Positions 25,937 to 35,500 of a stretch of 64,000 nt of DNA are shown here, piece after piece. Both the position numbers and the translations under genes were made by a program. Origin of the DNA: Roseibium porphyridii (GTDB lineage: Bacteria; Pseudomonadota; Alphaproteobacteria; Rhizobiales; Stappiaceae); NCBI RefSeq assembly GCF_026191725.2, contig NZ_CP120863.1, positions 972,001-1,036,000 on the forward strand, written 5' to 3'. How positions within the stretch are numbered: the first letter of the stretch is position 1; every line of letters begins with the position of its first letter. The notes beneath the pieces are model-generated. The model had not been told where the DNA came from. It was given only the letters and a program-made list of their open reading frames with translations, and searched no databases.

Positions 25937-27898
25937 CTACCTCTTGGGTGAAAGAATCTGCTGCAGCGTGTCCGCAAGTTGATCATCTGCAAACGGTTTC
26001 GCCAAGACCGGGAATTCGCATTGTTGCCCATGACCTGAAAGCGAGGACCAGTCTGCATAGCCCGACATGAGCGCTATGCCGAGATCGGTGCGCTTTTGAC
26101 GAATTTCGCGGGCCAGTGCCAGACCGTTGATTTGTCCTGGCATGACAATGTCGCTCAAGACACCGCGAAGCTCGGGAAGGTCCAGAGCGAGTGAACGGGC
26201 ATCCTCGGCACTTTCCGCAAGCAGCACACTGTAGCCAAGGTTTTGTAGTTGATCGGTGACGGTCGTGGCAACATCGGGATCGTCCTCAACCAACAGCAAC
26301 AATTCGCCTTCACCCTGTTTGAAGTCATTTGCATCAGCTTCCTGACCAGGTGGACCGTCTTGTTTTTCGAGCCGTGTGAAAGGCAGATAAAGCGTAAAGC
26401 AAGTGCCTGTGCCAAGCGCGCTGCTGACACTGATGGCACCGCCGGATTGCCTCATGAAGCCATAAACCATGGACAAACCAAGCCCGCTTCCGGTGCCGAA
26501 ATTCTTGGTGGTGAAGAATGGTTCGAACAGTTTGAGCTGAGTATCTTCATCCATGCCCGTTCCGGTATCTTCGACGCGGATTTCCGCAAAACGTCCCTTT
26601 TGAACACCAAGATCGTCGGCCTCTCGCTTGTTGAGGCGCGTCTCGGCAAGCGCAATGCGCAACGTGCCGCCTTCTGGCATTGCATCACGCGCGTTGAAAG
26701 CCAGATTGATGAGGGCCGTTTCCATCTGGGTGGGGTCAATACACGCGGCTATGTGCACATCCGCTATCTCGGTTTCCATCCTGACGGCTGACGGCAAGGA
26801 CCCTTCCAGCAATCCGCTGACATTGGTCAGAACCTGGGCCAAAGGTACGGTTTGAGGATCGATTGCTTCGCCTCTGCTGAATGCCAGAAGGCGTTGGATG
26901 AGGTCCGATCCTCTTTTTGTCGCCTCGCGCATGGGCGCCACCTTGCTGTCCAGCGCCTGTTTTGAAACGGGTTCCTCCATCCGGCTGAGGCTCAACAGAT
27001 TGCCCATCAAGATGGCGAGCAGATTGTTGAAGTCATGCGCAAGGCCGCCGGTTAATTTGCCCACCGCGTCCATGCGCTGAGATTGGACGAGGGCCGCTTC
27101 CGCCTGTTTCTGATCGGTTGCATCCAGAGACAACACAAAAATGCCGAGCGTTCGACCGTCCTGGGTCATGTCCGGAATGAGCGTGGAACGCATATAGGCA
27201 GTGGACCCGTTGGGCCGCTTGCGCTGATATTCATATGAAACCGCGTTGCCCTCAAATGCGTGGTTGATGTGCGGTTCGAGCTCGGAAAAAAGATCTTCGC
27301 CGACAACCTCAGGTGCTGGTCTTCCAGCAATCGAAACGACGGAATGTCCAAACCAGTCTGCATACCGGCGATTGGCGAACCGAAATACAGGTCCAGGTGC
27401 GATATAAGCAATCAGAGCCGGAATGTTGTCGGTGACGAGACGCAACCAGTCCTCGCTCTGTTGCAGCGCACGTGTGCGCTCCTGCACCGTGCGTTCGAGC
27501 TTCTCCTGACGCTGCCGTTCCTCGGTAACATCGGAATAGATCGTGACGAAACCGCCCTGCGGCAGAGGTGTTCCCGAGACAGCGATTATTTGCCCGTTCG
27601 GACGAACCCGTTCAAAATAGTGTGGTTCAAACAGCTTGGCTCGTTCGATCCTCCGGGCGATCTTGCCTTCAATGTCACCTTCGCCATATTCGCCGCGCTC
27701 GGCATTGACGCGAATGAACGCTTCCAGATGAGAACCGCGTTTGACGATTTCCCTTGGCATGTCGAGCATGTCGTAAAGCCCGCGGTTCCACGCAACAAGC
27801 CGAAGCTCGTTGTCGAACACCGTGAACCCCTGACTGATGTGATCGAGCGCTGCCTGTAGCAGGTCTATCTGTGCTCTCAGCTGTTGTGTCTCCTCCAT
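25937..27898 (-). CDS. PAS-PAS hybrid sensor histidine kinase with receiver domain
   Basis: The 653-residue cytoplasmic protein has a PAS_7-type domain at about 10-125, a coiled-coil linker, a second PAS at about 150-265, a HisKA dimerisation helix with GGLAHDFNNLL, an HATPase domain (VEDTGTGM, GTGSGLGLSMVYGF) and a C-terminal receiver domain with its acceptor Asp in VLSDIVMPG. The HDFNNLL form of the phosphorylation box is typical of NtrB/FixL-like hybrid kinases in alphaproteobacteria. ATG at 27898 is used; a TTG six codons upstream is also in frame. It runs into the OmpR-type regulator gene, so a phosphorelay through its own receiver to that regulator is likely. Confidence 0.93.
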   Translation of the reverse strand: MEETQQLRAQIDLLQAALDHISQGFTVFDNELRLVAWNRGLYDMLDMPREIVKRGSHLEAFIRVNAERGEYGEGDIEGKIARRIERAKLFEPHYFERVRPNGQIIAVSGTPLPQGGFVTIYSDVTEERQRQEKLERTVQERTRALQQSEDWLRLVTDNIPALIAYIAPGPVFRFANRRYADWFGHSVVSIAGRPAPEVVGEDLFSELEPHINHAFEGNAVSYEYQRKRPNGSTAYMRSTLIPDMTQDGRTLGIFVLSLDATDQKQAEAALVQSQRMDAVGKLTGGLAHDFNNLLAILMGNLLSLSRMEEPVSKQALDSKVAPMREATKRGSDLIQRLLAFSRGEAIDPQTVPLAQVLTNVSGLLEGSLPSAVRMETEIADVHIAACIDPTQMETALINLAFNARDAMPEGGTLRIALAETRLNKREADDLGVQKGRFAEIRVEDTGTGMDEDTQLKLFEPFFTTKNFGTGSGLGLSMVYGFMRQSGGAISVSSALGTGTCFTLYLPFTRLEKQDGPPGQEADANDFKQGEGELLLLVEDDPDVATTVTDQLQNLGYSVLLAESAEDARSLALDLPELRGVLSDIVMPGQINGLALAREIRQKRTDLGIALMSGYADWSSLSGHGQQCEFPVLAKPFADDQLADTLQQILSPKR

Positions 27899-28300
27899 GT
27901 GGCGAGAATAGTTCAAAATCGATGGAGACTGAACTGAAGAAACATAGTCCGAAAGGTGAGCCTTGAGGACCGAAGTCTTCTGAAGATGTGTGCAATTCAG
28001 TCGAGCGATCTAGACGATATCAGGCCCAGCTTGGTCGTAATTGGACCGCCTTTCGCAGAGTTTGGGCGCGATCTCTTGGCAATCAGAACTCAGATGGTGA
28101 GTTTTGGAAAGACGGCAGTAAGCATTTTAAAGGTGCGCTGATTTCAGTTTCCTTTGCGCTCTCCTGTGAAGGACGCAAGAATGCCTTTTCGACCAAGAGG
28201 GCTGCGCTTTTCAGTCAGAAACGTGTCACAGACATTGCATTTCAGGTCGAATTTTGAAGAATGGCGACGAATTCAGATTGCCATTGACCAAAAGAGCAGA
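27899..28300. other. Intergenic region between the hybrid kinase and LacI genes
   Basis: About 400 bases separate the divergent kinase and LacI genes and must hold both promoters. Frames upstream of the chosen LacI start run through much of it without family-like sequence. No clear palindrome or RNA gene was identified. Confidence 0.5.
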
Positions 28301-29329
28301 ATGACGAAACCCGACCTTAAGAAGACAAATCCAACGGTCCAGGATGTTGCACGCGCCGCCAAGGTTTCCTCGGCGACAGTGAGCCGCGCACTGTCCATGC
28401 CGGACCGTGTCTCGGTCGAAACCCGCAAAAAGGTTGCTCTGGCGATCGAGCAGACCGGCTATGTTCTGAACCATGCCGCCCGCAACTTGCGCCGGCGCGA
28501 TACCGGGGCCATCGTCGCTCTTGTGCCTGATATCGGCAATTCCCATTTTTCAAACATTCTTCAAGGGATCGAAACCGTTTGCGCGGAAAAAGGTCTGAAG
28601 GTTCTGATTGCGGATACACGCAAACCCTCCATGTCACGCTCCAGTCTCAGCGACTTCTTCAGCCGCAACAATTGCGATGGGATCGTTATTATGGACGGTC
28701 ACTTTTCGATAGCGGGCATTCGCGCAGCCAATCCCAAGCTGCCGCCTATCGTCACCGCAGGCGAATGGAGTGATGATCCCGCCGTACCAATCGCGGTGGT
28801 GGATAATCTGCTCGGCGCGGAATTGGCCGTGGCACATTTGCTGGAACTCGGACACAGGAAGATCGGGCATGTCACGGGGCTGCTCACGCACAAGCCGGGT
28901 TGCGACAGGCTCGACGGTTTCAAGGCGACCCTCTCGGGTGCGGGCCTCGATCCGGCGGCAAATTGGGTATTTGAAGGTGATTACACACTGGAAATCGGAA
29001 CACAGGCCGCTGCCGCATGGTTGGAGCTGGAGGACAGGCCAACCGCTGTTTTCTGCGCCAGCGATCGCACCGCATTCGGGTTCATATCGGCACTCAGTGC
29101 TGCGGGAGTACGTGTTCCGGAAGATGTCTCGGTCGTCGGCTACGACGACATCGATATCGCTGCCCATTTCGTGCCGCCGTTGACGACGGTTCATCAGCCC
29201 CGGCGTGCCATTGGCGAACGGGCTGCCAAGCTATTGCTCACACTGCTTCAAGGTGGGCGTCCCGATGAAGGCAGTGCCCTGCTTGAGCCCTGGCTCGAAG
29301 TGCGCAAAAGTTCGGTGGAGTTCGGCTGA
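28301..29329 (+). CDS. LacI-family transcriptional regulator
   Basis: The 342-residue protein has an N-terminal LacI DNA-binding domain (TVQDVARAAKVSSATVSRAL at about 12-31, then the GYVLNHAARNLRRR hinge) and a sugar-type ligand domain with VVGYDDIDIA. The ATG at 28301 is chosen because the helix-turn-helix then begins at the usual distance from the start; a 49-residue extension upstream is not family-like. It is followed after 30 bases by a convergent DMT permease gene. It is more like CytR/RbsR-type regulators than the first LacI protein of the window. Effector and targets are unknown. Confidence 0.92.
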   Translation: MTKPDLKKTNPTVQDVARAAKVSSATVSRALSMPDRVSVETRKKVALAIEQTGYVLNHAARNLRRRDTGAIVALVPDIGNSHFSNILQGIETVCAEKGLKVLIADTRKPSMSRSSLSDFFSRNNCDGIVIMDGHFSIAGIRAANPKLPPIVTAGEWSDDPAVPIAVVDNLLGAELAVAHLLELGHRKIGHVTGLLTHKPGCDRLDGFKATLSGAGLDPAANWVFEGDYTLEIGTQAAAAWLELEDRPTAVFCASDRTAFGFISALSAAGVRVPEDVSVVGYDDIDIAAHFVPPLTTVHQPRRAIGERAAKLLLTLLQGGRPDEGSALLEPWLEVRKSSVEFG

Positions 29330-29359
29330 CCAGAAGGGGGCTGGCTGGCACATCACTTT

Positions 29360-30367
29360 TCAGGAGAGTTGACCGGAGACATGCTCGACCTTGTCGGAGT
29401 GCTCGGTCTTTGCTTCCAAATAGATGACTGCCGATTTCGTTGATTGTGCCTTCGGCATGATCGTTCCAAAGACAGCCAACAACGCTCCGGTCATATAAAT
29501 GGAAAGACCAGTCAGGGTTAGCATTGAATAATGTGTCCGACCATCAAACAGCTGCAGCACAAAGACCATTGCGGGTCCGAGGGCGGTGATGGCCGCAATA
29601 ACGGATGCAGAGACCAGTGGAACGGCCTTTTGGACCAGATATAGCGGGAAGGCGATAACTGCCAAACCGACGAGTACGATCAAGGTCAGCTCACCTGCAG
29701 GTGTCTCTTGAGCTTTGTCATCTATGCCAAACTTGAAGGCTGTAAAGGCGACAAGTGCATATAGAACAAAGCGCAGACCGAATTGTGCAAGAGGTCCAAC
29801 TCCTCGGGTGTTCAGGCGTACGGAGTAGAGAATAACGAACGCTGTGCAGCCACCGGAAAAGGCTGAAAGGCCCAAGCCAACCAGAGCATCGATCATGCCT
29901 CCGCGAACGAAGCCGGAATAACCGAGTATGGTTATAGCGGCCAGTACAAGCAACGATATCAAAATGGTCAGATGCCCGACCTGGCTTGCCCGTGTCGAGG
30001 GGGAGGCTGCTTCCGGCAATCCAAGCCTGGCGCCCATGATTGTTCCCAGTGGAACCATCCCGGAAAAAATGGTGAAGACTACCGCAGGTTCGATCAGTTG
30101 AACGGCAGCGAAATAGGATGTCCATGTGAGTGCTGCGAAGAGGTTGAGGGCAACAACCGTTTTCCATGCGCGAACGGAAGCCACGATTTCATTTGGCCGC
30201 ACCAGCAGTGTCGCAAGCGTGCAACCGCAAACAGAAATGCCAAAGACCCAAGCTCCAACGAGAAACGAACTCACGTTTTGAAAGACAGTGCCGAGATAGA
30301 CCGCCTGAAACGCTTCAAGCGTCACAAAAGCAAGACAAAAGACTATGCCAACTTGTGTGGGCGACAT
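29360..30367 (-). CDS. DMT-superfamily (EamA-like) permease
   Basis: The 335-residue protein has about ten hydrophobic helices in the two-fold pattern of drug/metabolite transporters. TWTSYFAAVQLIEPAVVFTI near residue 85 matches the end of the first EamA half. The C-terminal tail is hydrophilic and about 35 residues long. Members export amino acids, nucleosides or other metabolites. GGAG lies about eight bases before the ATG. It is divergent from a LysR regulator, the usual arrangement for a regulated exporter. The substrate is unknown. Confidence 0.88.
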   Translation of the reverse strand: MSPTQVGIVFCLAFVTLEAFQAVYLGTVFQNVSSFLVGAWVFGISVCGCTLATLLVRPNEIVASVRAWKTVVALNLFAALTWTSYFAAVQLIEPAVVFTIFSGMVPLGTIMGARLGLPEAASPSTRASQVGHLTILISLLVLAAITILGYSGFVRGGMIDALVGLGLSAFSGGCTAFVILYSVRLNTRGVGPLAQFGLRFVLYALVAFTAFKFGIDDKAQETPAGELTLIVLVGLAVIAFPLYLVQKAVPLVSASVIAAITALGPAMVFVLQLFDGRTHYSMLTLTGLSIYMTGALLAVFGTIMPKAQSTKSAVIYLEAKTEHSDKVEHVSGQLS

Positions 30368-30463
30368 TGCGTTTCAGCTCCAAATGATCTCGTAAAGGAA
30401 CAAAAATCATGTAAAATCTCGAAAGAAAAAGGAGTTTTTCTCCAATTTGCATGAGAAAATGGA

Positions 30464-31366
30464 ATGGATAATTCAACGTCCAATTTGCCACCTCTTTCTC
30501 GTCTGAAGCCCTTTGAGGCAGCTGCCCGATGTGAGAGTTTTTCACTGGCTGCTGAAGAGCTCGGGCTGACACAGACAGCGGTCAGCAAGCAAATTGCCCT
30601 TTTGGAGGCTGAGCTGGGATTGGCGTTGTTTGAACGTCGAAATCGGGCCGTTTTCCTGACTGAGGATGGACGCAGGCTAGGTCAGGTCGTCGGTTCTGCT
30701 CTGTCGGAAATTGCCGCGGAAATTGCGATCTTGCGCGGTAACCGACGCGGTGGTGAACTGGTTCTTCATTGCCAGCTATGTGAGGCATTCTATTGGCTCA
30801 TGCCGCGCCTTTCCCGGTTTCATCAACAAAATCCGGGTATCGAGTTGCGGGTCGTGAGTGCGCAAAAGCCATTGACGCACGCTTCAGGCGTTTTCGACGT
30901 CGCGATCCAGACGTCCGGACGCGCGTCCGGTTCCGCCCGCCTGGCTTTCACAGCAGCTGACGAGGTCTTTCCGGTTTGCGCACCAACGTTAGTCGAGCAA
31001 GCTAATCGGCCTGTCGAACCGGCATCGCTTGTGAGTTATCCGCTCCTGACCCATGTTGTCGTCCCACAGGACTGGATGACCTGGCCGGAGTGGTTCAAAG
31101 GTGTTGGTGCATCCATGCCGGTAAAGCCCCGTTTCGTCGAGTTTGACAGCTATCCCCTTGCACTTCAGGCAGCCGTCGCGGGTCAAGGCATTGCGCTTGG
31201 ATGGCGGCGGACAACTGAAGGCATGATCAGTGAAGGCAAACTGGTCCGACCGTGCGCTCAATTCGTATCGCGACCAACCGAGATTTCCGTCTATCGCGCC
31301 ACTGGACGTGACGAACACAAGAGCACGGAGCGCTTGTTGGGCTGGCTTGAGAATGAACTGACTTAG
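30464..31366 (+). CDS. LysR-family regulator (GcvA-like) divergent from the DMT permease
   Basis: The 300-residue protein has an N-terminal winged helix with LKPFEAAARCESFSLAAEEL, LTQTAVSKQIALLE and FERRNRAVFLTEDGRR, the GcvA/AmpR-type signature, and a LysR ligand domain. Divergence from the DMT permease with a 96-base gap points to that gene as a target. No clear T-N11-A palindrome could be chosen in the gap. It is followed by a convergent GlxA-type regulator gene. Confidence 0.92.
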   Translation: MDNSTSNLPPLSRLKPFEAAARCESFSLAAEELGLTQTAVSKQIALLEAELGLALFERRNRAVFLTEDGRRLGQVVGSALSEIAAEIAILRGNRRGGELVLHCQLCEAFYWLMPRLSRFHQQNPGIELRVVSAQKPLTHASGVFDVAIQTSGRASGSARLAFTAADEVFPVCAPTLVEQANRPVEPASLVSYPLLTHVVVPQDWMTWPEWFKGVGASMPVKPRFVEFDSYPLALQAAVAGQGIALGWRRTTEGMISEGKLVRPCAQFVSRPTEISVYRATGRDEHKSTERLLGWLENELT

Positions 31367-31445
31367 TGAGGGGCAAGCTGCATTGGCCGTCTTTTCCCAC
31401 CACACGTCCATGGGCAACAAGACGATAGGGAAAAGTCAACAACGG

Positions 31446-32462
31446 CTACTGCGTCTTGAAGCCCTGCCGATAGTCTGAGGGGGCAACACCCAGAAGGCGC
31501 AGAAAAGCCCGGCGCATGCGTTCTTCGTCGTTGAAACCGCATTGTGCCGCAATCCGTTTGATACTGATGTCCGTGGTTTCCAGAAGGTCCCGGGCCATTT
31601 CCGTGCGAATTGCCTCAACGGCCTTGGCCGGCGTCAGTCCCATTTGTTTGGAATAGAGCCTGGAGAAATTGCGGGCACTCATGTTCACACGCTCCGCCAA
31701 AACCTCCACTCGAAGGTCGCATTGCAGATTATCGGCAAGCCAATGATGAAGTTCTTCAAACCGCCCGGTCGTATCAAGCAACTGGCGGCCAAGAACCGGG
31801 CTGAATTGCGACTGACCACCAGATCGAACCATATGAGTGACCATGGATCTGGCCACCTTGAGCGCGGATTGCCGACCTAGATCCTCAGCGACAATAGCAA
31901 GGGCCAGATCCATCCCTGCGGTGATGCCGGCGGATGTCCAGATGTGGCCGTCTTTGATGTAGATGGGGTCGATTTCCACATGCACTCCTGGGAACGTTTC
32001 GGCAAGCATCTTGCAGTCTTCCCAGTGCGTTACGGCTCTGCGACCTTCAAGCAGACCGGCAGCTGCGAGGACCAGTGCACCTGAGCAGACGGAACAGACA
32101 CGCTCGGCCTTGGATGCCAGCAACGTTACTTGCTGAAGAAAACTCACATCCAGCATGGCCTGGTTGGCACCGTCTCCCCCGACGACAACGAGTGTGTTGA
32201 TCTGGCGATCGCGGTATCGGGAAACCGGCTCGCTCGGGATTGGAACCACCGTATTCGTTCTGACCATGTCGCCTTTGCTGGATACCACGGCACATGCATA
32301 CCCGTTTTTACCTGTGGTCTGCTCAAGTGCGTGACTGAAAACCTGCAAAGGGCCAACAAGATCAAGGAGGACGATGTCGGGATAAACGAGAAAGACAACC
32401 AGTCTCGGACTAATGGTGCTCTCAGAGGATTTGGCTGAAAACGAGGTCATATTGTCATTCAT
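31446..32462 (-). CDS. GlxA-type regulator: DJ-1/PfpI domain fused to AraC DNA-binding domain
   Basis: The 338-residue protein has an N-terminal DJ-1/PfpI-like domain at about 20-190 (VVFLVYPDIVLLDLVGPLQV, then VCSVCSGALVLAAAGLL around the nucleophile-elbow cysteine) and a C-terminal AraC double helix-turn-helix (ISIKRIAAQCGF, RRAFLRLLGVAPSDYR). Such proteins regulate amino acid, betaine or carnitine catabolism in many proteobacteria, the DJ-1 part acting as ligand sensor rather than enzyme. It is divergent, with only 49 bases between, from a DUF1272 gene. The effector is unknown. Confidence 0.92.
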   Translation of the reverse strand: MNDNMTSFSAKSSESTISPRLVVFLVYPDIVLLDLVGPLQVFSHALEQTTGKNGYACAVVSSKGDMVRTNTVVPIPSEPVSRYRDRQINTLVVVGGDGANQAMLDVSFLQQVTLLASKAERVCSVCSGALVLAAAGLLEGRRAVTHWEDCKMLAETFPGVHVEIDPIYIKDGHIWTSAGITAGMDLALAIVAEDLGRQSALKVARSMVTHMVRSGGQSQFSPVLGRQLLDTTGRFEELHHWLADNLQCDLRVEVLAERVNMSARNFSRLYSKQMGLTPAKAVEAIRTEMARDLLETTDISIKRIAAQCGFNDEERMRRAFLRLLGVAPSDYRQGFKTQ

Positions 32463-32511
32463 GCCATGATGCTGATTGATAGTCTATGCGAAGACATGAA
32501 GGAGACACGTC

Positions 32512-32766
32512 ATGCTGTTGCTCAAACCGAATTGCGAATGTTGCGACAAAGACCTTCCACCAAGCGCCGCCGATGCGCGCATGTGCACATTTGAATGCAC
32601 GCTTTGCGCAGATTGCGCCGAAACGAGGTTTGGAAACATCTGCCCAAATTGCGGCGGGAACCTCGTTGAGCGGCCGATCCGCCCTGAAAGGCATCTATTG
32701 AAGAACCCGGCATCCACGAAACGGTTCACGAAGGCTCATGCCGAATGCGCAGACCTTTATGCATGA
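32512..32766 (+). CDS. DUF1272 small zinc-ribbon-like protein
   Basis: The 84-residue protein begins MLLLKPNCECCDKDLPP and has four pairs of cysteines (CECC, CTFEC, CADC, CPNC), the DUF1272 pattern expected to bind two zinc ions. AAGGAGA precedes the ATG. The family is common in proteobacteria and has no known function. Sixteen bases separate its stop from the next gene, so the two are probably co-transcribed. Confidence 0.9.
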   Translation: MLLLKPNCECCDKDLPPSAADARMCTFECTLCADCAETRFGNICPNCGGNLVERPIRPERHLLKNPASTKRFTKAHAECADLYA

Positions 32767-32781
32767 ACTCCGGAGGGTGTG

Positions 32782-33261
32782 ATGCGAGACTTGCCATACA
32801 TATTGAACTGGCGACGACTGACCGAGCGGATCACATCTTCAGGTCAGCCAACGGAAGAGCAATTTGCAGATCTGAAGAAGCTGGGCGTGACCCATGTCAT
32901 TAATCTTGGACCGCATCATAACAAGGGCGCGCTTGAAGACGAGCCGGGGACCCTTTCAAAGCTTGGTTTGGACTACATCTATATACCAGTGGAGTTTGAT
33001 GATCCGACTGATCAAAATTTCGAAGCTTTCTGCGATGCTCTGGAAGGCCTTCCAGCGACACAAGTCCATGTGCATTGCATATACAACGCGCGTGTCAGCG
33101 CCTTTTTTTACCGATACGCGAAATCCGGACGCGGACTTTCCGAAGCAGACGCCTTTTCTCTCATGGATGGCATCTGGCGGCCTGGAAATGACTGGGCGCA
33201 ATTCATTGGCAGCGAAGCTGCGGTGGGTCAGCCAAACCGCTATGCCGGCGAAGACTACTGA
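32782..33261 (+). CDS. Protein-tyrosine-phosphatase-like protein with C-x4-R active-site variant
   Basis: The 159-residue protein has a dual-specificity-phosphatase-like fold: SGQPTEEQFADLKKLGVTHV near the start, IYIPVEFDDPT, then HCIYNARVSAFFYRY. The usual signature is HC-x5-R. Here Cys99 and Arg104 are separated by only four residues, so the phosphate loop is one residue short. Related proteins carrying HCxxNxRVSAF are found in several proteobacteria. Whether it hydrolyses phosphate is doubtful. GGAGGG lies before the ATG; a GTG one codon upstream is in frame. It follows DUF1272 closely. Confidence 0.82.
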   Translation: MRDLPYILNWRRLTERITSSGQPTEEQFADLKKLGVTHVINLGPHHNKGALEDEPGTLSKLGLDYIYIPVEFDDPTDQNFEAFCDALEGLPATQVHVHCIYNARVSAFFYRYAKSGRGLSEADAFSLMDGIWRPGNDWAQFIGSEAAVGQPNRYAGEDY

Positions 33262-33514
33262 GACACTGGCGGGCTTCGATCTCAAATGAAAGACACTCTG
33301 TTTTTCGCACGTGCAGCGCGAATGAAACATTTCGAAATGATTGACACATATTGCTGCAAATCGGCCGGACTAGCTTCTCTTTAACGGGCTGGGACAACCT
33401 GAGACTTCGCCTTTAGGAATTTATCGGTTGAAGGTTCTTACCTCAGGTAGTTTCATACCCAATAGGAAACGACCTCGAACAAACCGGGGCGCCTTCTAAA
33501 GGGAAGAAACGAAT

Positions 33515-35500
33515 ATGGTAGGGTCGGCCAGCGCCTCGTCGCGCGGGGAGGACACTTTTCCGAAAATCCTGATGCGCAACGCAAAGGTATTCGGAAACCG
33601 GACAGCATTCCGGGAAAAGGATCTGGGCATCTGGCAAAGCTGGACCTGGTCCGAGGTGTCAGATGAAATACGCGCATTCTCCATCGGATTGAAAACTCTG
33701 GGTTTAGAGCCAGGAGACAAAATCGCAATCGTCGGATCGAATCGGCCACGACTTTATTGGTCCATGGTCGCAGCGCAGGCCATCGGCGCAGTGCCCGTGC
33801 CCGTCTATGCCGACAGTGTTGCGGAAGAGATGGCGTATGTTCTCGGACATGCCGAGGTCAAGTTTGCCGCTGTTCAGGACCAGGAACAGGTCGATAAATT
33901 GCTGTCGATGACAGACGAAGTTACGTCGCTGAAACACATAGTTTATGACGAACCGCGCGGACTTCGCGATTACGACCACACCCATCTGCACGATTTTGAC
34001 TCCGTCGGCGATCTGGGCCGTGAGCAATTGTCGAAATCCGCATCTCTTGCAGCCGAATGGGAGCAGGGCTTTGCCGAGAGCAAAGGCAGCGATATCGCGG
34101 TGATGCTTTATACGTCCGGCACGACCGGGCGCCCCAAAGGTGTGATGCTGTCATTCGACAATCTGGTGATCTCGGCCAGAAACGCCAATGTCTTCGACCA
34201 TCTGAATGAGACCGAAGAAGTCCTGGCCTATTTGCCCATGGCCTGGATCGGCGACCACGTCTTTTCCCTGGCGCAGGCTTTTACTGCTGGATACTGCGTC
34301 AACTGTCCAGAAGGCATGGACACCATTGACGTAGACCGTCGCGAAATTGCACCGACCTATTTCTTCGCACCGCCGCGCGTATTTGAAAACATGCTCACCA
34401 TGATCATGGTGCGGATGGAGGATGCCGGAAAAACCAAACGCTCCATGTTCAACTATTTCATGGATCTGGCGCGGAATGTCGGCGAGAAAATCCTCAATGG
34501 CGAAGACGTCGGCCTGAAGAATCGTCTTCTCTATAAGCTGGGAGAATTCTGCGTCTACGGGCCACTCAAGAATCGCATGGGCCTGACCCGTATGAAGGTG
34601 GGCTACACCGCGGGCGAAGCCATCGGCCCCGAAATTTTTCAGTTTTACCGGGCGCTCGGTCTGAACCTCAAGCAACTTTATGGCCAGACTGAAGCCAGTG
34701 TTTACATCACACTACAGCCGGATGGAGAGATCTTCGGAGACACGGTCGGAAAGCCCGCCCCGGATGTGGAGCTAAAAATCGCCGACAGCGGCGAAGTCAT
34801 GTACCGGTCGCCTGGCGTGTTTGTGGGCTATTTCAAGAATGACGAGGCGACTGAAAAGACCAAGACCGCAGACGGATGGGTTCACACCGGAGACGCCGGC
34901 ATCATTGCCGAAAACGGCCATCTGAAAATCATCGACAGGGCCAAGGATGTCGGCAAGCTCAATGACGGCGCTCTGTTCGCTCCGAAATACATCGAGAACA
35001 AGCTCAAGTTCTTCCCCAACATCAAGGAAGCCGTTGCTTTCGGGCATGAGCGGGACATGGTTGCCGTCTTTATCAATATCGATCTGACAGCCGTCGGGTC
35101 CTGGGCGGAGCGCAACAACGTCAACTATGCCTCCTATCAGGAGCTGGCCGCCAATCCCGATGTGTATGCGATGATCGAAAGTCATGTCGATCAGGTAAAC
35201 CGGGACCTCTCCAAAGAGCCAATGATGGCGGGCGCTCAAGTCAGACGGTTCCTGATCCTGCACAAGGAGCTGGACGCGGATGACGGAGAACTGACACGGA
35301 CGCAGAAAGTCCGTCGTTCCTTCATCGCAGAGCGTTATGACCCGCTGATCGAAGCGCTTTACGACGGTTCGACTTCCAAACACGTGAAGACCGAAGTGAC
35401 CTTCGAAGATGGCCGCAAGGGCGCAATCGAAGCCACCGTCGAGATCCGCGACATGAATTCCTACGAGGCCGGCAAGGGCTTTCAGGAGGCTGCCGAATGA
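33515..35500 (+). CDS. AMP-binding long-chain-acyl-CoA-ligase-like enzyme
   Basis: The 661-residue adenylate-forming enzyme has the P-loop LYTSGTTGRPKG near residue 197, YGQTEAS, and a DGWVHTGDAG A8-type segment. Its length and DGALFAPKYIENKL region resemble long-chain fatty-acid CoA ligases. It should activate a carboxylate with ATP and CoA. It is the first gene of a seven-gene operon: its TGA overlaps the ATG of the LivG-type ATPase gene by four bases, so it is tied to an uptake system. The imported acid is therefore likely to be its substrate, an aromatic, alicyclic or fatty acid. Which one is not known. Confidence 0.93.
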   Translation: MVGSASASSRGEDTFPKILMRNAKVFGNRTAFREKDLGIWQSWTWSEVSDEIRAFSIGLKTLGLEPGDKIAIVGSNRPRLYWSMVAAQAIGAVPVPVYADSVAEEMAYVLGHAEVKFAAVQDQEQVDKLLSMTDEVTSLKHIVYDEPRGLRDYDHTHLHDFDSVGDLGREQLSKSASLAAEWEQGFAESKGSDIAVMLYTSGTTGRPKGVMLSFDNLVISARNANVFDHLNETEEVLAYLPMAWIGDHVFSLAQAFTAGYCVNCPEGMDTIDVDRREIAPTYFFAPPRVFENMLTMIMVRMEDAGKTKRSMFNYFMDLARNVGEKILNGEDVGLKNRLLYKLGEFCVYGPLKNRMGLTRMKVGYTAGEAIGPEIFQFYRALGLNLKQLYGQTEASVYITLQPDGEIFGDTVGKPAPDVELKIADSGEVMYRSPGVFVGYFKNDEATEKTKTADGWVHTGDAGIIAENGHLKIIDRAKDVGKLNDGALFAPKYIENKLKFFPNIKEAVAFGHERDMVAVFINIDLTAVGSWAERNNVNYASYQELAANPDVYAMIESHVDQVNRDLSKEPMMAGAQVRRFLILHKELDADDGELTRTQKVRRSFIAERYDPLIEALYDGSTSKHVKTEVTFEDGRKGAIEATVEIRDMNSYEAGKGFQEAAE

